A program made the position numbers and the translations under genes. 64,000 nt of DNA. It comes from Bacteroidales bacterium UBA1745. GTDB taxonomy: Bacteria; Bacteroidota; Bacteroidia; Bacteroidales; UBA932. The stretch spans positions 19,934 through 83,933 of the forward strand of contig DCHT01000026.1 in the NCBI GenBank assembly GCA_002314885.1. Direction: 5' to 3'. The notes beneath the pieces are model-generated. The model was not told the origin of the DNA. It was given only the letters and a program-made list of their open reading frames with translations, and did not search any database. Positions 16,609 through 25,241 of this stretch are shown one piece after another (within the stretch, counting starts at the first letter, position 1; the number at the start of each line of letters is the position of its first letter).

Positions 16609-17277
16609 ATGGAAAAGATAATATCAGTATCAGTGATGTGCTCCGACCTGATGAACCTCGGACGCGACATCGACACTTTGAAGAAATATGGCGTGGACTG
16701 GCTCCACGTCGATGTTATGGACGGCCACTTCGTTCCGAATCTCACTTTCGGACCTGACTTCATCAAGGCTATGCACCGTCATGCCGATATGCCGCTCGAC
16801 ATCCACCTTATGGTAACGGATCCTGAACAGGTGCTGGCAGCAATCGATCTGCGTGAAGGAGACATACTTTCCTGCCACGTGGAGCTGGACCGCAGCTACG
16901 AGGCCCTTGCCGCTGAGGTACATTCCAAAGGTGCGAAGTTCGGCCTCGCCATCAATCCGGAAACCGCTCCGGAGGCCCTCAAGCCTCATATCGGCCTTTT
17001 TGAGACCGTAACGGTGATGACAGTCCACCCTGGTTATGCCGGAGGCAAGATGGTCGAAGGCATTATGGAGAAAGTGGGCGTAGTCCGCAAGTGGCTTGAC
17101 GCGAACGGCTGCCAGGACGTGGCCATCAGCGTGGACGGCAGCGTCAGCTGTGAGAGGGCTCAGTATATGGGCAGCCTCGGAGCATCCATCTTCGTCGGCG
17201 GCACAGCCGGCATCTATCGCAAGGGTATGCAGCTGGAAGATACGATTCCGGCATTCAGAAAAGCAATTTCAGAATAA
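16609..17277 (+). CDS. Ribulose-phosphate 3-epimerase family, AlsE-like
   Basis: A 222-residue TIM-barrel epimerase. Catalytic and metal residues of the Rpe fold are present: Ser in VSVMCSDL, His/Asp in LHVDVMDGHFVPNLTF, His in DIHLMVTDP and the second catalytic Asp in ISVDGSVS. Several positions are closer to D-allulose-6-phosphate 3-epimerase (AlsE) than to housekeeping Rpe: MCSDL, NPETAPEAL, VMTVHPGYAGGK and VDGS instead of VDGG. It therefore probably acts on a ketose phosphate, C5 or C6. It precedes the dehydrogenase at 17290 by 12 bases and likely belongs to the same pathway. Subfamily assignment is from memory of motifs. Confidence 0.85.
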   Translation: MEKIISVSVMCSDLMNLGRDIDTLKKYGVDWLHVDVMDGHFVPNLTFGPDFIKAMHRHADMPLDIHLMVTDPEQVLAAIDLREGDILSCHVELDRSYEALAAEVHSKGAKFGLAINPETAPEALKPHIGLFETVTVMTVHPGYAGGKMVEGIMEKVGVVRKWLDANGCQDVAISVDGSVSCERAQYMGSLGASIFVGGTAGIYRKGMQLEDTIPAFRKAISE

Positions 17278-17289
17278 CTAAATATTACT

Positions 17290-18630
17290 ATGAACAAAAT
17301 CGAGAGCGCACTTCAGCGCACAAGAGACACCAAGGCCTGTTTCATAGGCAAGGGCGTGGTCGCAAGGACCGCGGAAATGTTCAATCAGCTCTTCCCGGGC
17401 AAGACAGCGGTCATCATCGCTGACACCAACACCTGGGAGGTTGCAGGCAAGGCAGTGGCCGCTTCACTCGAGGCCGCGGCAGTTCCTGCGATCGAACCTT
17501 ACATCATCGACGACCCTGAACTCTATGCAGAGTGGAGGTTCGTGGAGGCCATCAGGGCCTTCCTGGAGCCTAAGGACGTCATCGCCATCGCAGTCGGCTC
17601 AGGCGTGATCAATGACCTGACCAAGTTCGTGTCCGGCGAAATCGGACGCAAGTATATGTGCGTGGGCACAGCCGTGTCAATGGACGGCTACACCGCATAC
17701 GGCGCATCCATCACCAAGGACGGCAACAAGCAGACCTTCGACTGTCCGGCTCCATACGGCTTTGTAATGGATCCTGTCATAGCTGCTGAGGCTCCGAAGG
17801 AACTCGCTGCTTCCGGCTATGCAGACCTCATCGCCAAGATCCCTGCCGCTGCAGACTGGATGCTGGCTGAGGTTACCGGCAACGAGCCTATCGACCAGTT
17901 CTCCTGGGACCTCGTGCAGAACGGTCTGCGTGAGTCCCTCTCCGCTCCTGCAGAAGTGTTTGCAGGCGATGTTGAATATACAGAGAAGCTCGGAGAAGGC
18001 CTCCTTATGAGCGGCTTTGCAATGCAGGCCCTCCTGAGCAGCCGTCCTGCTTCAGGCACTGAGCACCAGTTCTCACACTGCTGGGATATGGAAAACCTCT
18101 GCTTCGGCGGAAAGCACGTATCCCACGGCTTCAAGGTCGGTATCGGCACCCTCGCTTCCACCGCTTCCCTCGAATTCCTTCTGAGCAAGGACATCGAAAA
18201 CCTCGATGTTGAGGCTTGTGTCGCAGCTTGGAAGAGCTGGGAGGACCAGGAGGCCGAGATACGCGAAGTGTTCGAAGGCAAGCCTGGCCATCTTGCCCGC
18301 GGCTTGAAGGAAACCAAGGGCAAATACGTGGAGAAGGACGTTCTCCGCAAGCAGCTCGAGGCTCTCAAGGCAGCCTGGCCAACTCTCAAGGAGCAGATCC
18401 GTGCCCAGATCATACCTTTCAGCGAGGTTTACAACGACCTCAAGCTCGTGGGTGCACCTTACGAGCCTGAGATGATAGGTGTGGACCGTGCCCGCTTCCG
18501 CAAGACCTTCTCCTATATTCCTTATATGAGAAGCCGTTTCACCAACATCGACGTAGTTTACCGTCTTGGACTTATGCCTGAGCTTATGGAGCATCTCTTC
18601 GGCAAGGGCGGCGTCTGGGAAGTGAAATAA
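17290..18630 (+). CDS. AraM / sn-glycerol-1-phosphate dehydrogenase family, copy 1
   Basis: A 446-residue member of the iron-containing alcohol dehydrogenase-like superfamily, closest to AraM-type glycerol-1-phosphate dehydrogenases, which interconvert sn-glycerol 1-phosphate and dihydroxyacetone phosphate with NAD(P). The dinucleotide loop is AVGSGVINDLTKF. The metal ligands are expected at Asp179 (SGYADLIAK), His259 (TEHQFSH) and His279 (VSHGFKVGIG). It is longer than B. subtilis AraM because of an extended helical C-terminus. A second copy lies four genes downstream, with an organophosphate transporter and a phosphoesterase between. Another polyol phosphate is an alternative substrate. Confidence 0.85.
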   Translation: MNKIESALQRTRDTKACFIGKGVVARTAEMFNQLFPGKTAVIIADTNTWEVAGKAVAASLEAAAVPAIEPYIIDDPELYAEWRFVEAIRAFLEPKDVIAIAVGSGVINDLTKFVSGEIGRKYMCVGTAVSMDGYTAYGASITKDGNKQTFDCPAPYGFVMDPVIAAEAPKELAASGYADLIAKIPAAADWMLAEVTGNEPIDQFSWDLVQNGLRESLSAPAEVFAGDVEYTEKLGEGLLMSGFAMQALLSSRPASGTEHQFSHCWDMENLCFGGKHVSHGFKVGIGTLASTASLEFLLSKDIENLDVEACVAAWKSWEDQEAEIREVFEGKPGHLARGLKETKGKYVEKDVLRKQLEALKAAWPTLKEQIRAQIIPFSEVYNDLKLVGAPYEPEMIGVDRARFRKTFSYIPYMRSRFTNIDVVYRLGLMPELMEHLFGKGGVWEVK

Positions 18631-18650
18631 CATAATTCCACCACATAACG

Positions 18651-20108
18651 ATGACAACAACCAAGAGCCTCAAATACTGGCAGTGGAAGACCATCATAGT
18701 CACTATGCTCGGCTATGCTATGTTCTACCTTGTCAGGAAGAACTTCTCCCTCGCTATGCCGGGCCTCCAGGCCGATTTCGGCATCAGCAAGGTGCAGCTC
18801 GGTCTCTTCCTCACCTTCAACGGAATCGTCTACGGATTCTCCCGCTACATCAACGGAATCATCTCGGACCGAGGCAGTGCCAGGAAGATTATGTCCCTGG
18901 GCCTGCTCCTGTGCGGCGTGGTGAATATCATCTTCGGATGCAGTGACAAGGTGGCCTACGCCATAGTCAATATGGCTGCCAACCACGGCACCACTATCAC
19001 CTTCACGGCCATAATGATCTATCTGATGGGCTTTATGTGGGTGATCAACGGCTACCTCCAGGGTATGGGCGTGCCTCCGTGCACCAAGACCCTTGCCCAG
19101 TGGATCCATCCGAGCGAGCTGGCCACCAAGGTCAGCATCTGGAATATGTCTCACTCCATAGGCGCTGGCCTCGCAATGGGCCTCTGTGGATGGTTCATTA
19201 TGCCTCATCTCGGTGTCGATATGAGCGGAAATGCTGAAATCGTCAGCCAGATTGCCGCAAATCTCCAGGCCACGAAGCCGGATATGCCGGTGGATATGGA
19301 CAAGGTGATGGACTTCGCTGCCCACTATTGTGCGTGGAGATGGTGCTTCATCATTCCTGCCTGTGTGGCGGTGATGGGCTCCGTATGGCTCTTCCTGAGC
19401 GTCAAGGATTCTCCATCTGACGTGGGCTTCCCTGAAATCGTGGGAAAGAAGAAGGCCATCGTGAAGACTCCTGAGGAGAAGGCTGAATACAAGGTATTCG
19501 TAAGGAAGCAGGTCTATAAGAATCCTGTCATCTGGATGCTTGCCGTGACCAACTTCTTCGTCTATATCGTCCGCTTTGCCTGCCTCGACTGGGGTCCTAC
19601 CCTCCTCACTGAGGCAAAGGGAATGAGCCTGGCCAATGCGACTACCGTCTGCGTGTTCTTCGAACTCGTCGGCGGCAACCTCGGAATGATTTTCTGGGGC
19701 TGGGCCACTGACCACATCTTCAAGAGCAAGGCTCATCACACCTCCCTGGTATGTATGCTGCTCGTCACTCTCGTGATCGTCGGTTTCTATTTCATCCCTG
19801 AAACCGCTCCTTGGTGGGTACTTATGATTCCGTTTATGATGATTGGTTTCTGCATCTACGGTCCGCAGGCCCTCCTCGGCATCTGTGCGATCCAGCACGC
19901 TACCAACAGGGCTTCCGGCACCGCCAACGGCATACTCGGCATCTTCGGATATGCCAGCACCATCATCTCAGGCGTGGTATTCGGCTTCATCGCCCAGCAT
20001 TGGGGCTGGAACCTGGTGTTCCTCACGATGATCGTCGTTTCCCTCCTGGCATCCGCTTCTCTTGCAGTCATCTTCAAGGCTAAGGCAACAGGTTATGAAG
20101 AGAATTAA
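18651..20108 (+). CDS. Organophosphate:Pi antiporter (GlpT/UhpC-like MFS)
   Basis: A 485-residue inner-membrane protein of the major facilitator superfamily, with about twelve membrane segments. The first segment leads into YLVRKNFSLAMPG, a signature of the organophosphate antiporter group (GlpT, UhpT, UhpC), with the phosphate-binding Arg of the first helix. GMGVPPCTKTLAQW is another conserved block of that group. It should import a phosphorylated sugar or polyol in exchange for phosphate. Its placement between two AraM-type dehydrogenases points to glycerol phosphate or a similar polyol phosphate. The next gene starts 14 bases inside its 3' end. Confidence 0.88.
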   Translation: MTTTKSLKYWQWKTIIVTMLGYAMFYLVRKNFSLAMPGLQADFGISKVQLGLFLTFNGIVYGFSRYINGIISDRGSARKIMSLGLLLCGVVNIIFGCSDKVAYAIVNMAANHGTTITFTAIMIYLMGFMWVINGYLQGMGVPPCTKTLAQWIHPSELATKVSIWNMSHSIGAGLAMGLCGWFIMPHLGVDMSGNAEIVSQIAANLQATKPDMPVDMDKVMDFAAHYCAWRWCFIIPACVAVMGSVWLFLSVKDSPSDVGFPEIVGKKKAIVKTPEEKAEYKVFVRKQVYKNPVIWMLAVTNFFVYIVRFACLDWGPTLLTEAKGMSLANATTVCVFFELVGGNLGMIFWGWATDHIFKSKAHHTSLVCMLLVTLVIVGFYFIPETAPWWVLMIPFMMIGFCIYGPQALLGICAIQHATNRASGTANGILGIFGYASTIISGVVFGFIAQHWGWNLVFLTMIVVSLLASASLAVIFKAKATGYEEN

Positions 20109-21735
20109 TACGGCAATCGCAGTCCTTTTCGTTTCGCTGATATCGGCGGCTCAGGCCATCGATGCCAGCAAGGACGTAGTGGGAAAGGTGACATACAGCA
20201 ACGGCGATCCGATTGTGGGCGCAGTCGTGTCAGACGGCTATACCGTAGTGACAACCGACGCCAACGGCGACTACCGTTTCGTGCGCAACGCCGCTGCGGC
20301 ATACGTGTCCGTGTCGGTTCCAGCCGACTGCCAGGTGCCGCTCCGTCAGGGCCAGCCTTGCTTCTACCGCAAGCTGGACGACCGCCGTTTCACCTACGAT
20401 TTCGAATTCGTAAAGCAGAAGGTCGAGAAGGACTTCAGCATCTTCTTCATCGGCGACCCTCAGTGCCAGAACACCCACCACGTGGACAGGCTCCGCAGTG
20501 AGGGCATTCCGGATCTCAAGGCGTACGGAAAGAAGCAGAAGAATGCTTCATACGCCATCACCCTCGGCGACATAGGCTACACTGAAGGCGGCCGCAACAC
20601 CAACTATCTCTTCCCGGTCATCAGGAATGAGATGTCGGCTGAAAAGACGGGTATGCCTGTGTTCCAGACTGTGGGCAACCACGATTTCGAATATTATCTC
20701 GGTGCCCTCGATGAGTCAAATCCTACAGTGGCAGCCCGCCGTGACAGGATGTTCGAGGCTGTCTTCGGCCCGATAGACTACTCCTGGAACAGGGGAGACG
20801 TACACTTCATCTCGATGAATGACGTCCGTTTCGACAATATGGTCAAGGCCAGCAAGTACAGCGCCGGCTTCTCGGACGAACAGCTCGAATGGCTGCGCCA
20901 GGACCTCAGCTTCGTGCCGAAGGACAAGATGGTTGTGCTCTGCCTCCATATTCCTATCGCGACCAAGAAGCTCAGCCCTAAGCAGGCAGAGGACGTCCGT
21001 CACGATATGCAGAACCTCTTCGATGCTGTGGACCTTCTCGCCGAATATCAGAATCCTATGGTATTCTCCGGCCACACCCACACCAACTTCAAGAACACTC
21101 TCGCAGGCGGAGTACGCGAATTCACCGTCGGCGCGATGAGCGGTTGCTGGTGGTGGTCCAACAACTGTGCGGACGGTTCGCCGAACGGCTATCTCGTGTG
21201 CCATTTCAGCGGTGCATCCCTCAAGGATCATATCTACAAGAGCACCGGCCTCAGCGACAAGTTCCAGATGCGAATCTACCGCGGTGATGCAGTATTCGGC
21301 GGACAGCACGAGGAGTTCAGGATGCAGCACGGCCACGATGCCCTCCTGATCAATGTCTTCAACTATGACAGCGACTGGAACGTGCAGGTCTACGAGAACG
21401 GCAAGCTTATGGCCGAGAATCTGCAGCCTATGCCTCTGACTGGGGAGTTCAATCCTACTGCGGACGGCGGCAAGGACTGGTGGGCGATAGGCTACAACAT
21501 CGGCGTCGTAGGTCGTGGACATACCGGCAACAGCACCCGCAACAACTACTGCGAGAAATGCTGGCATATGTTCGAGTACAGGATGGCCGACCCTCAGGCC
21601 AAGGTCAAGGTTGTGGTGACGGACGGCGCTGGCCGCAAGTTCACCGAGACCAAGATATATGAGAGTGAAAGCTGGCAGGAGTGCGACTATGAGCTCGCAA
21701 CTCCTCCGACTTACAAGGAAACACAGGTTTGGTAA
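20095..21735 (+). CDS. Exported calcineurin-like phosphoesterase, copy 1
   Basis: About 546 residues, with a Sec signal (ending ISAAQA). Residues about 28-105 form a carboxypeptidase-regulatory-like beta domain (DVVGKVTYSNGDPIVGAVV, TTDANGDYRF). The metallophosphoesterase domain follows with all five metal motifs: IGDPQ (Asp121), LGDIG (Asp159), GNHD (194-197), LHIP and GHTHT (326-330). A C-terminal beta domain completes the architecture of Bacteroidota MetallophosN/C proteins. It should cleave phosphomono- or diesters in the periplasm or outside. The start codon overlaps the transporter gene by 14 bases. Substrate unknown; context suggests a polyol-phosphate diester. Confidence 0.9.
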   Translation: MKRINTAIAVLFVSLISAAQAIDASKDVVGKVTYSNGDPIVGAVVSDGYTVVTTDANGDYRFVRNAAAAYVSVSVPADCQVPLRQGQPCFYRKLDDRRFTYDFEFVKQKVEKDFSIFFIGDPQCQNTHHVDRLRSEGIPDLKAYGKKQKNASYAITLGDIGYTEGGRNTNYLFPVIRNEMSAEKTGMPVFQTVGNHDFEYYLGALDESNPTVAARRDRMFEAVFGPIDYSWNRGDVHFISMNDVRFDNMVKASKYSAGFSDEQLEWLRQDLSFVPKDKMVVLCLHIPIATKKLSPKQAEDVRHDMQNLFDAVDLLAEYQNPMVFSGHTHTNFKNTLAGGVREFTVGAMSGCWWWSNNCADGSPNGYLVCHFSGASLKDHIYKSTGLSDKFQMRIYRGDAVFGGQHEEFRMQHGHDALLINVFNYDSDWNVQVYENGKLMAENLQPMPLTGEFNPTADGGKDWWAIGYNIGVVGRGHTGNSTRNNYCEKCWHMFEYRMADPQAKVKVVVTDGAGRKFTETKIYESESWQECDYELATPPTYKETQVW

Positions 21736-21758
21736 AATCTTTATCTAATACATAAACA

Positions 21759-23108
21759 ATGGATACTCAGAAAGTAATCGAAAAAGCTCTGTCAATGTCA
21801 GTTGCCACCAAGGCACTGGAATTCGGAGAAGACATCCTGGACAGGGTTCCAGGTCTGTTCAACAAGTTTTTCCCAGGTCGCAAGGCAATTGTCTTTGCCG
21901 ATAAGATCACCTGGAAGGTAGCGGGCGAGAAAGTGTTCTACGAACTCGCAAAGGCAGGCGTTCCTGCCACTACCTACATTATTACTGACGATCGTTTCCA
22001 CCCGGACTGGAAGTACGTGGAGATGCTTGACAAGGTCGTGGAGACCGAGAATGGCATACTCGTAGCTGTCGGCTCAGGCGTAATCAACGACCTCGCCAAG
22101 TTCGGTGCATTCCGTCACGGCGACCAGTACATCTGCGTGCCTACAGTGGCATCCGTAGACGGCTACACCTCCGCTACTGCCGCCATCAACGACGAGCGTG
22201 GTGCAAAGGTTTCCTTCAAGTGCAAGTCCCCATCCATCATCGTGGCCGACTCCAAGGTCCTCTCTTCAGCACCTTGGTTCCTCTCAGCAGCTGGTTATGG
22301 CGACCTCGCATCCAAGATTTCATCCGGCGCTGAATGGATGATCTCCGACCTCTTCGGCACTGAACTTATCCACAAGGAGGCCTGGTCACTTACCCAGGAC
22401 GACCTGAGGGATATGCTCTCAGATCCTGACGGAGTACGTAACGGCAATCCTAAGTCCATCGAGCAGCTCTTCCTCGGCCTCGCCCTTGCAGGTATCGGTA
22501 TCGAGGTGAGCGGTGGCGACACCCGCTGCGTTTCCTGTGCAGAGCATCTCTACAACCACTATCTGGATATGACTCACCATATGAACAACGGCCGCCCTGT
22601 ATCCCACGGTTTCCAGGTTGCCATCGGTGAGCTTACCCTCTGTGCATTCTTCGATGCACTCCTCTCTATGGACCTCACCAAGATCGACGTGGAGAAGTGT
22701 GTTGAGGCTTGGCCTACCCTCGAGGAGGAGCAGCAGCGTGCCCTCAAGCTCTTCGAGAACTTCCCTGTGCCTACCCTCGGATATGAGGAGATCACCAGGA
22801 AGTGGCAGCCTAAGGAGGCCATCCGCGAGCAGCTCACCAAGGTAAAAGAGACTTGGCCTGAGTTCAGCCAGAAGCTCCGCAAGCAGGTTATGCCTTACGA
22901 GGAGATGAAGGCTATGTTCGCAAGGGCCGGCGCTCCTACCAAGCCGGAGGACATCGGACTCACAAATGCCGACATCCGCAGGATGACCGACTTCGTTCAG
23001 CTTATGCGCTGGAGAATCAACGTTCTCGACCTCGCCAAGCGTGCCTGCATCTTTGACGAACTTATGGACAAGGTGTTCGGCAAGGGTGGCGTAATGGAAA
23101 TCAAATAA
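21759..23108 (+). CDS. AraM / sn-glycerol-1-phosphate dehydrogenase family, copy 2
   Basis: A 449-residue paralogue of the 17290 gene. It keeps the dinucleotide loop VAVGSGVINDLAKF and the metal ligands: Asp182 (GYGDLASK), His263 (CAEHLYNH) and His283 (VSHGFQVAIG). It differs in the stretch before the middle histidine, where SGGDTRCVSCAEH replaces copy 1's SRPASGTEH, and in the loop AFRHGDQYICVPTVASVDGY. Both copies end with the same motif, FGKGGV followed by W/M-E-V/I-K. Retained active-site residues suggest both are active, possibly on different polyol phosphates or with different cofactors. Lies 23 bases after the phosphoesterase gene. Confidence 0.85.
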   Translation: MDTQKVIEKALSMSVATKALEFGEDILDRVPGLFNKFFPGRKAIVFADKITWKVAGEKVFYELAKAGVPATTYIITDDRFHPDWKYVEMLDKVVETENGILVAVGSGVINDLAKFGAFRHGDQYICVPTVASVDGYTSATAAINDERGAKVSFKCKSPSIIVADSKVLSSAPWFLSAAGYGDLASKISSGAEWMISDLFGTELIHKEAWSLTQDDLRDMLSDPDGVRNGNPKSIEQLFLGLALAGIGIEVSGGDTRCVSCAEHLYNHYLDMTHHMNNGRPVSHGFQVAIGELTLCAFFDALLSMDLTKIDVEKCVEAWPTLEEEQQRALKLFENFPVPTLGYEEITRKWQPKEAIREQLTKVKETWPEFSQKLRKQVMPYEEMKAMFARAGAPTKPEDIGLTNADIRRMTDFVQLMRWRINVLDLAKRACIFDELMDKVFGKGGVMEIK

Positions 23109-23117
23109 TTTCTCTGA

Positions 23118-25238
23118 ATGAAATTTTCAAGATCTTTTGCAGTACTTCTCAGCGTGCTCGCCCTCGTGGCGTGCACGCCGGAGGAGCCTGTATCTCCTCA
23201 GAACCCCTCATCGGAGGATGTTGAGATACTCAAGGGCATATCGTCCTTGAATTACATTCCGGAATACGAGGATCACTGCTTATGCCTGAGACTCGTCAGG
23301 AACGACGAAGGGATAGCCGGGTTCGGCGATCTGACGGCCTCCTTTGAGGTGCGTCCGGAATCAATGGCCGCCGATCTCGCTTCTGCTGCAAGCAGAGTAC
23401 TGTCATTAAAGGTCAACTACTCCGGCAAGGGAGCCGGCACTGTAATCATACCGGTGTCAAGTGCCGTTGCCGACGGACCGGTTCTAACGGTCACCATATC
23501 CTCATCGGACATCCCGGAGTCCTTCCTGTCCGGGAAATATACCCTCAATGCCACTCTCATAGTCAAAGCCGGCAATGTTTCCGTGGATACGGATCCGATC
23601 GGTCTCAGAGTGGCCGAATACCTGTCTGTGGGCGGCAGTCTGGTAGATGTCAATAATACGCTCTACGGCGTCGTGACGGATTCCTCCACGGGCAAGGGTA
23701 TCGCAGGCGTGCCTGTGACCGACGGTTACAAGTTCGTCGTGACAGACGCCAACGGAGTCTATCAGATGATTCCGGACGAGCATTGCCGCAAGGTCTATCT
23801 CTCCTTGCCGGCGGCTTACAAAGTACCTCTCAATGCCAAGCATCTTCCTCAGATTTACAGCGCTGAGGACGTGAAGCTCGGCGAACTGTTCAGGTATGAC
23901 TTCAATCTGGAGCCCCTTGACGAGAGCGAGGAGAACTTCACCCTGATGATGATCAGCGATCCTCAGTGCAGCAAGACATCCCACGTCAGCCGCTATGTGA
24001 ACGAGACCATCGCAGACATCAAGACTTACATATCTGCACAGCAGTCTGCCGGCAGATATCGCAAATGCTACGCCTTCACCCTCGGCGACATCATCTCCGA
24101 CAGTTCCACGATGTGGGACAATATGGTCAATTCGATGTCCGATGTGAAGGCGACCGACGGCTATCTGCCGTTCTTCCAGTGTATGGGCAACCACGACCAC
24201 GATGCGACGGTCGAGGGCACATATCTGGAGGGTGACTTCAATGCCACCCACTATTTCTTCGAAAAATTCGGTCCTTCGGACTACTCTATAAACAGGGGCA
24301 ATGTCCATATCATTGTGATGGACGACATTCTCGTCAGCACTCCTTCCGCCAACACTTCCGTGAACGGAAAGACCTGGGGCTACAACGTAGGCTACAACGA
24401 GAAGCAGATGGAATGGCTGCGCCAAGACCTCGAACTGGTTCCGGACAAGGAAAACAAGATGGTGGTCCTCTGTCAGCACATCCAGATCAGAGGCACCCAA
24501 ACCAACCACTGTCCCGATATCCTCAGTATGCTCACGCAGTTCAAGGAGGCGCATATAATGATAGGCCACACCCACTATTGCCATAACTACATACATTCGG
24601 ATTATGTGTGCAAGGGTGGCCAGCCAATCTATGAACATATCCACGGAGCGGCCTGCGGATCCTGGTGGTCCTGCAATTCCCAGGTCAGCGGCGGAGCAAA
24701 CTGCTACAACCTCTATGAGGTGACCGGCTCCACGATGAAGAACTGGATAGTCAAGCCTACCAAGCGCGACCCGTCCTATCAGATGCGCGTGTTCGACGGC
24801 AACCAGAGCTATACGGGCAAGAAGTCCTATATCTACAACTGGTATAATAAGAGCAATGTCGGCGGTGCTTCCAGCATAGTCGCAAAGGGAGTGGAGGTCC
24901 TCAAGGGCTGTTTCGTGGCGGAAGTCTGGAATGACGACGCCCAGAACTGGAAGGTGGAATTCTGGCAGAACGGCAAATACGTGGGCGATTTCAAGCGAAT
25001 CTCGGATGGTACCTGTTCCAATGCCGCTATGTGCTCCTACTACTTCAACGAGCTTGGAAAGAACTCCACTCACTACGTTTCCTACACCGCCAGCCACTAT
25101 TGGTATTACAAACCTGCGTCAGAGACTCCGGCCACTGAAACCGGATGGGAGGTGAAGGCTATCCAGACCATCCCTTCCAGCGGCGTGAAAAACACTTTCT
25201 CCCGCAATTCCCTCACCACAAATTATTCAGAGTTCTAG
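23118..25238 (+). CDS. Lipoprotein calcineurin-like phosphoesterase, copy 2
   Basis: A 706-residue lipoprotein (lipobox LALVAC). Residues about 35-175 form an extra N-terminal beta domain shared with the next gene product. A carboxypeptidase-regulatory-like domain follows (TLYGVVTDSSTGKGIAGVPV), then the phosphoesterase domain with SDPQC, LGDII, GNHDHD (357-362), CQHIQI and GHTHYCHN, and a C-terminal beta domain. It is a larger relative of the 20095 product, about 50 residues longer in the catalytic half as well as carrying the added domain. It is probably anchored in the outer or inner membrane and acts on an extracellular phosphodiester. Confidence 0.9.
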   Translation: MKFSRSFAVLLSVLALVACTPEEPVSPQNPSSEDVEILKGISSLNYIPEYEDHCLCLRLVRNDEGIAGFGDLTASFEVRPESMAADLASAASRVLSLKVNYSGKGAGTVIIPVSSAVADGPVLTVTISSSDIPESFLSGKYTLNATLIVKAGNVSVDTDPIGLRVAEYLSVGGSLVDVNNTLYGVVTDSSTGKGIAGVPVTDGYKFVVTDANGVYQMIPDEHCRKVYLSLPAAYKVPLNAKHLPQIYSAEDVKLGELFRYDFNLEPLDESEENFTLMMISDPQCSKTSHVSRYVNETIADIKTYISAQQSAGRYRKCYAFTLGDIISDSSTMWDNMVNSMSDVKATDGYLPFFQCMGNHDHDATVEGTYLEGDFNATHYFFEKFGPSDYSINRGNVHIIVMDDILVSTPSANTSVNGKTWGYNVGYNEKQMEWLRQDLELVPDKENKMVVLCQHIQIRGTQTNHCPDILSMLTQFKEAHIMIGHTHYCHNYIHSDYVCKGGQPIYEHIHGAACGSWWSCNSQVSGGANCYNLYEVTGSTMKNWIVKPTKRDPSYQMRVFDGNQSYTGKKSYIYNWYNKSNVGGASSIVAKGVEVLKGCFVAEVWNDDAQNWKVEFWQNGKYVGDFKRISDGTCSNAAMCSYYFNELGKNSTHYVSYTASHYWYYKPASETPATETGWEVKAIQTIPSSGVKNTFSRNSLTTNYSEF

Positions 25239-25241
25239 GAT

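Noticed and set aside
20062..20108. Earlier start for the first phosphoesterase inside the transporter gene
   Set aside because: The Sec signal begins at ATG 20095; the upstream extension is Arg/Gln-rich and would spoil the signal peptide.
23502..25097. 531-codon minus-strand frame opposite the second phosphoesterase
   Set aside because: All metal-binding motifs lie on the plus strand; the minus product is low-complexity Val/Ala/His.
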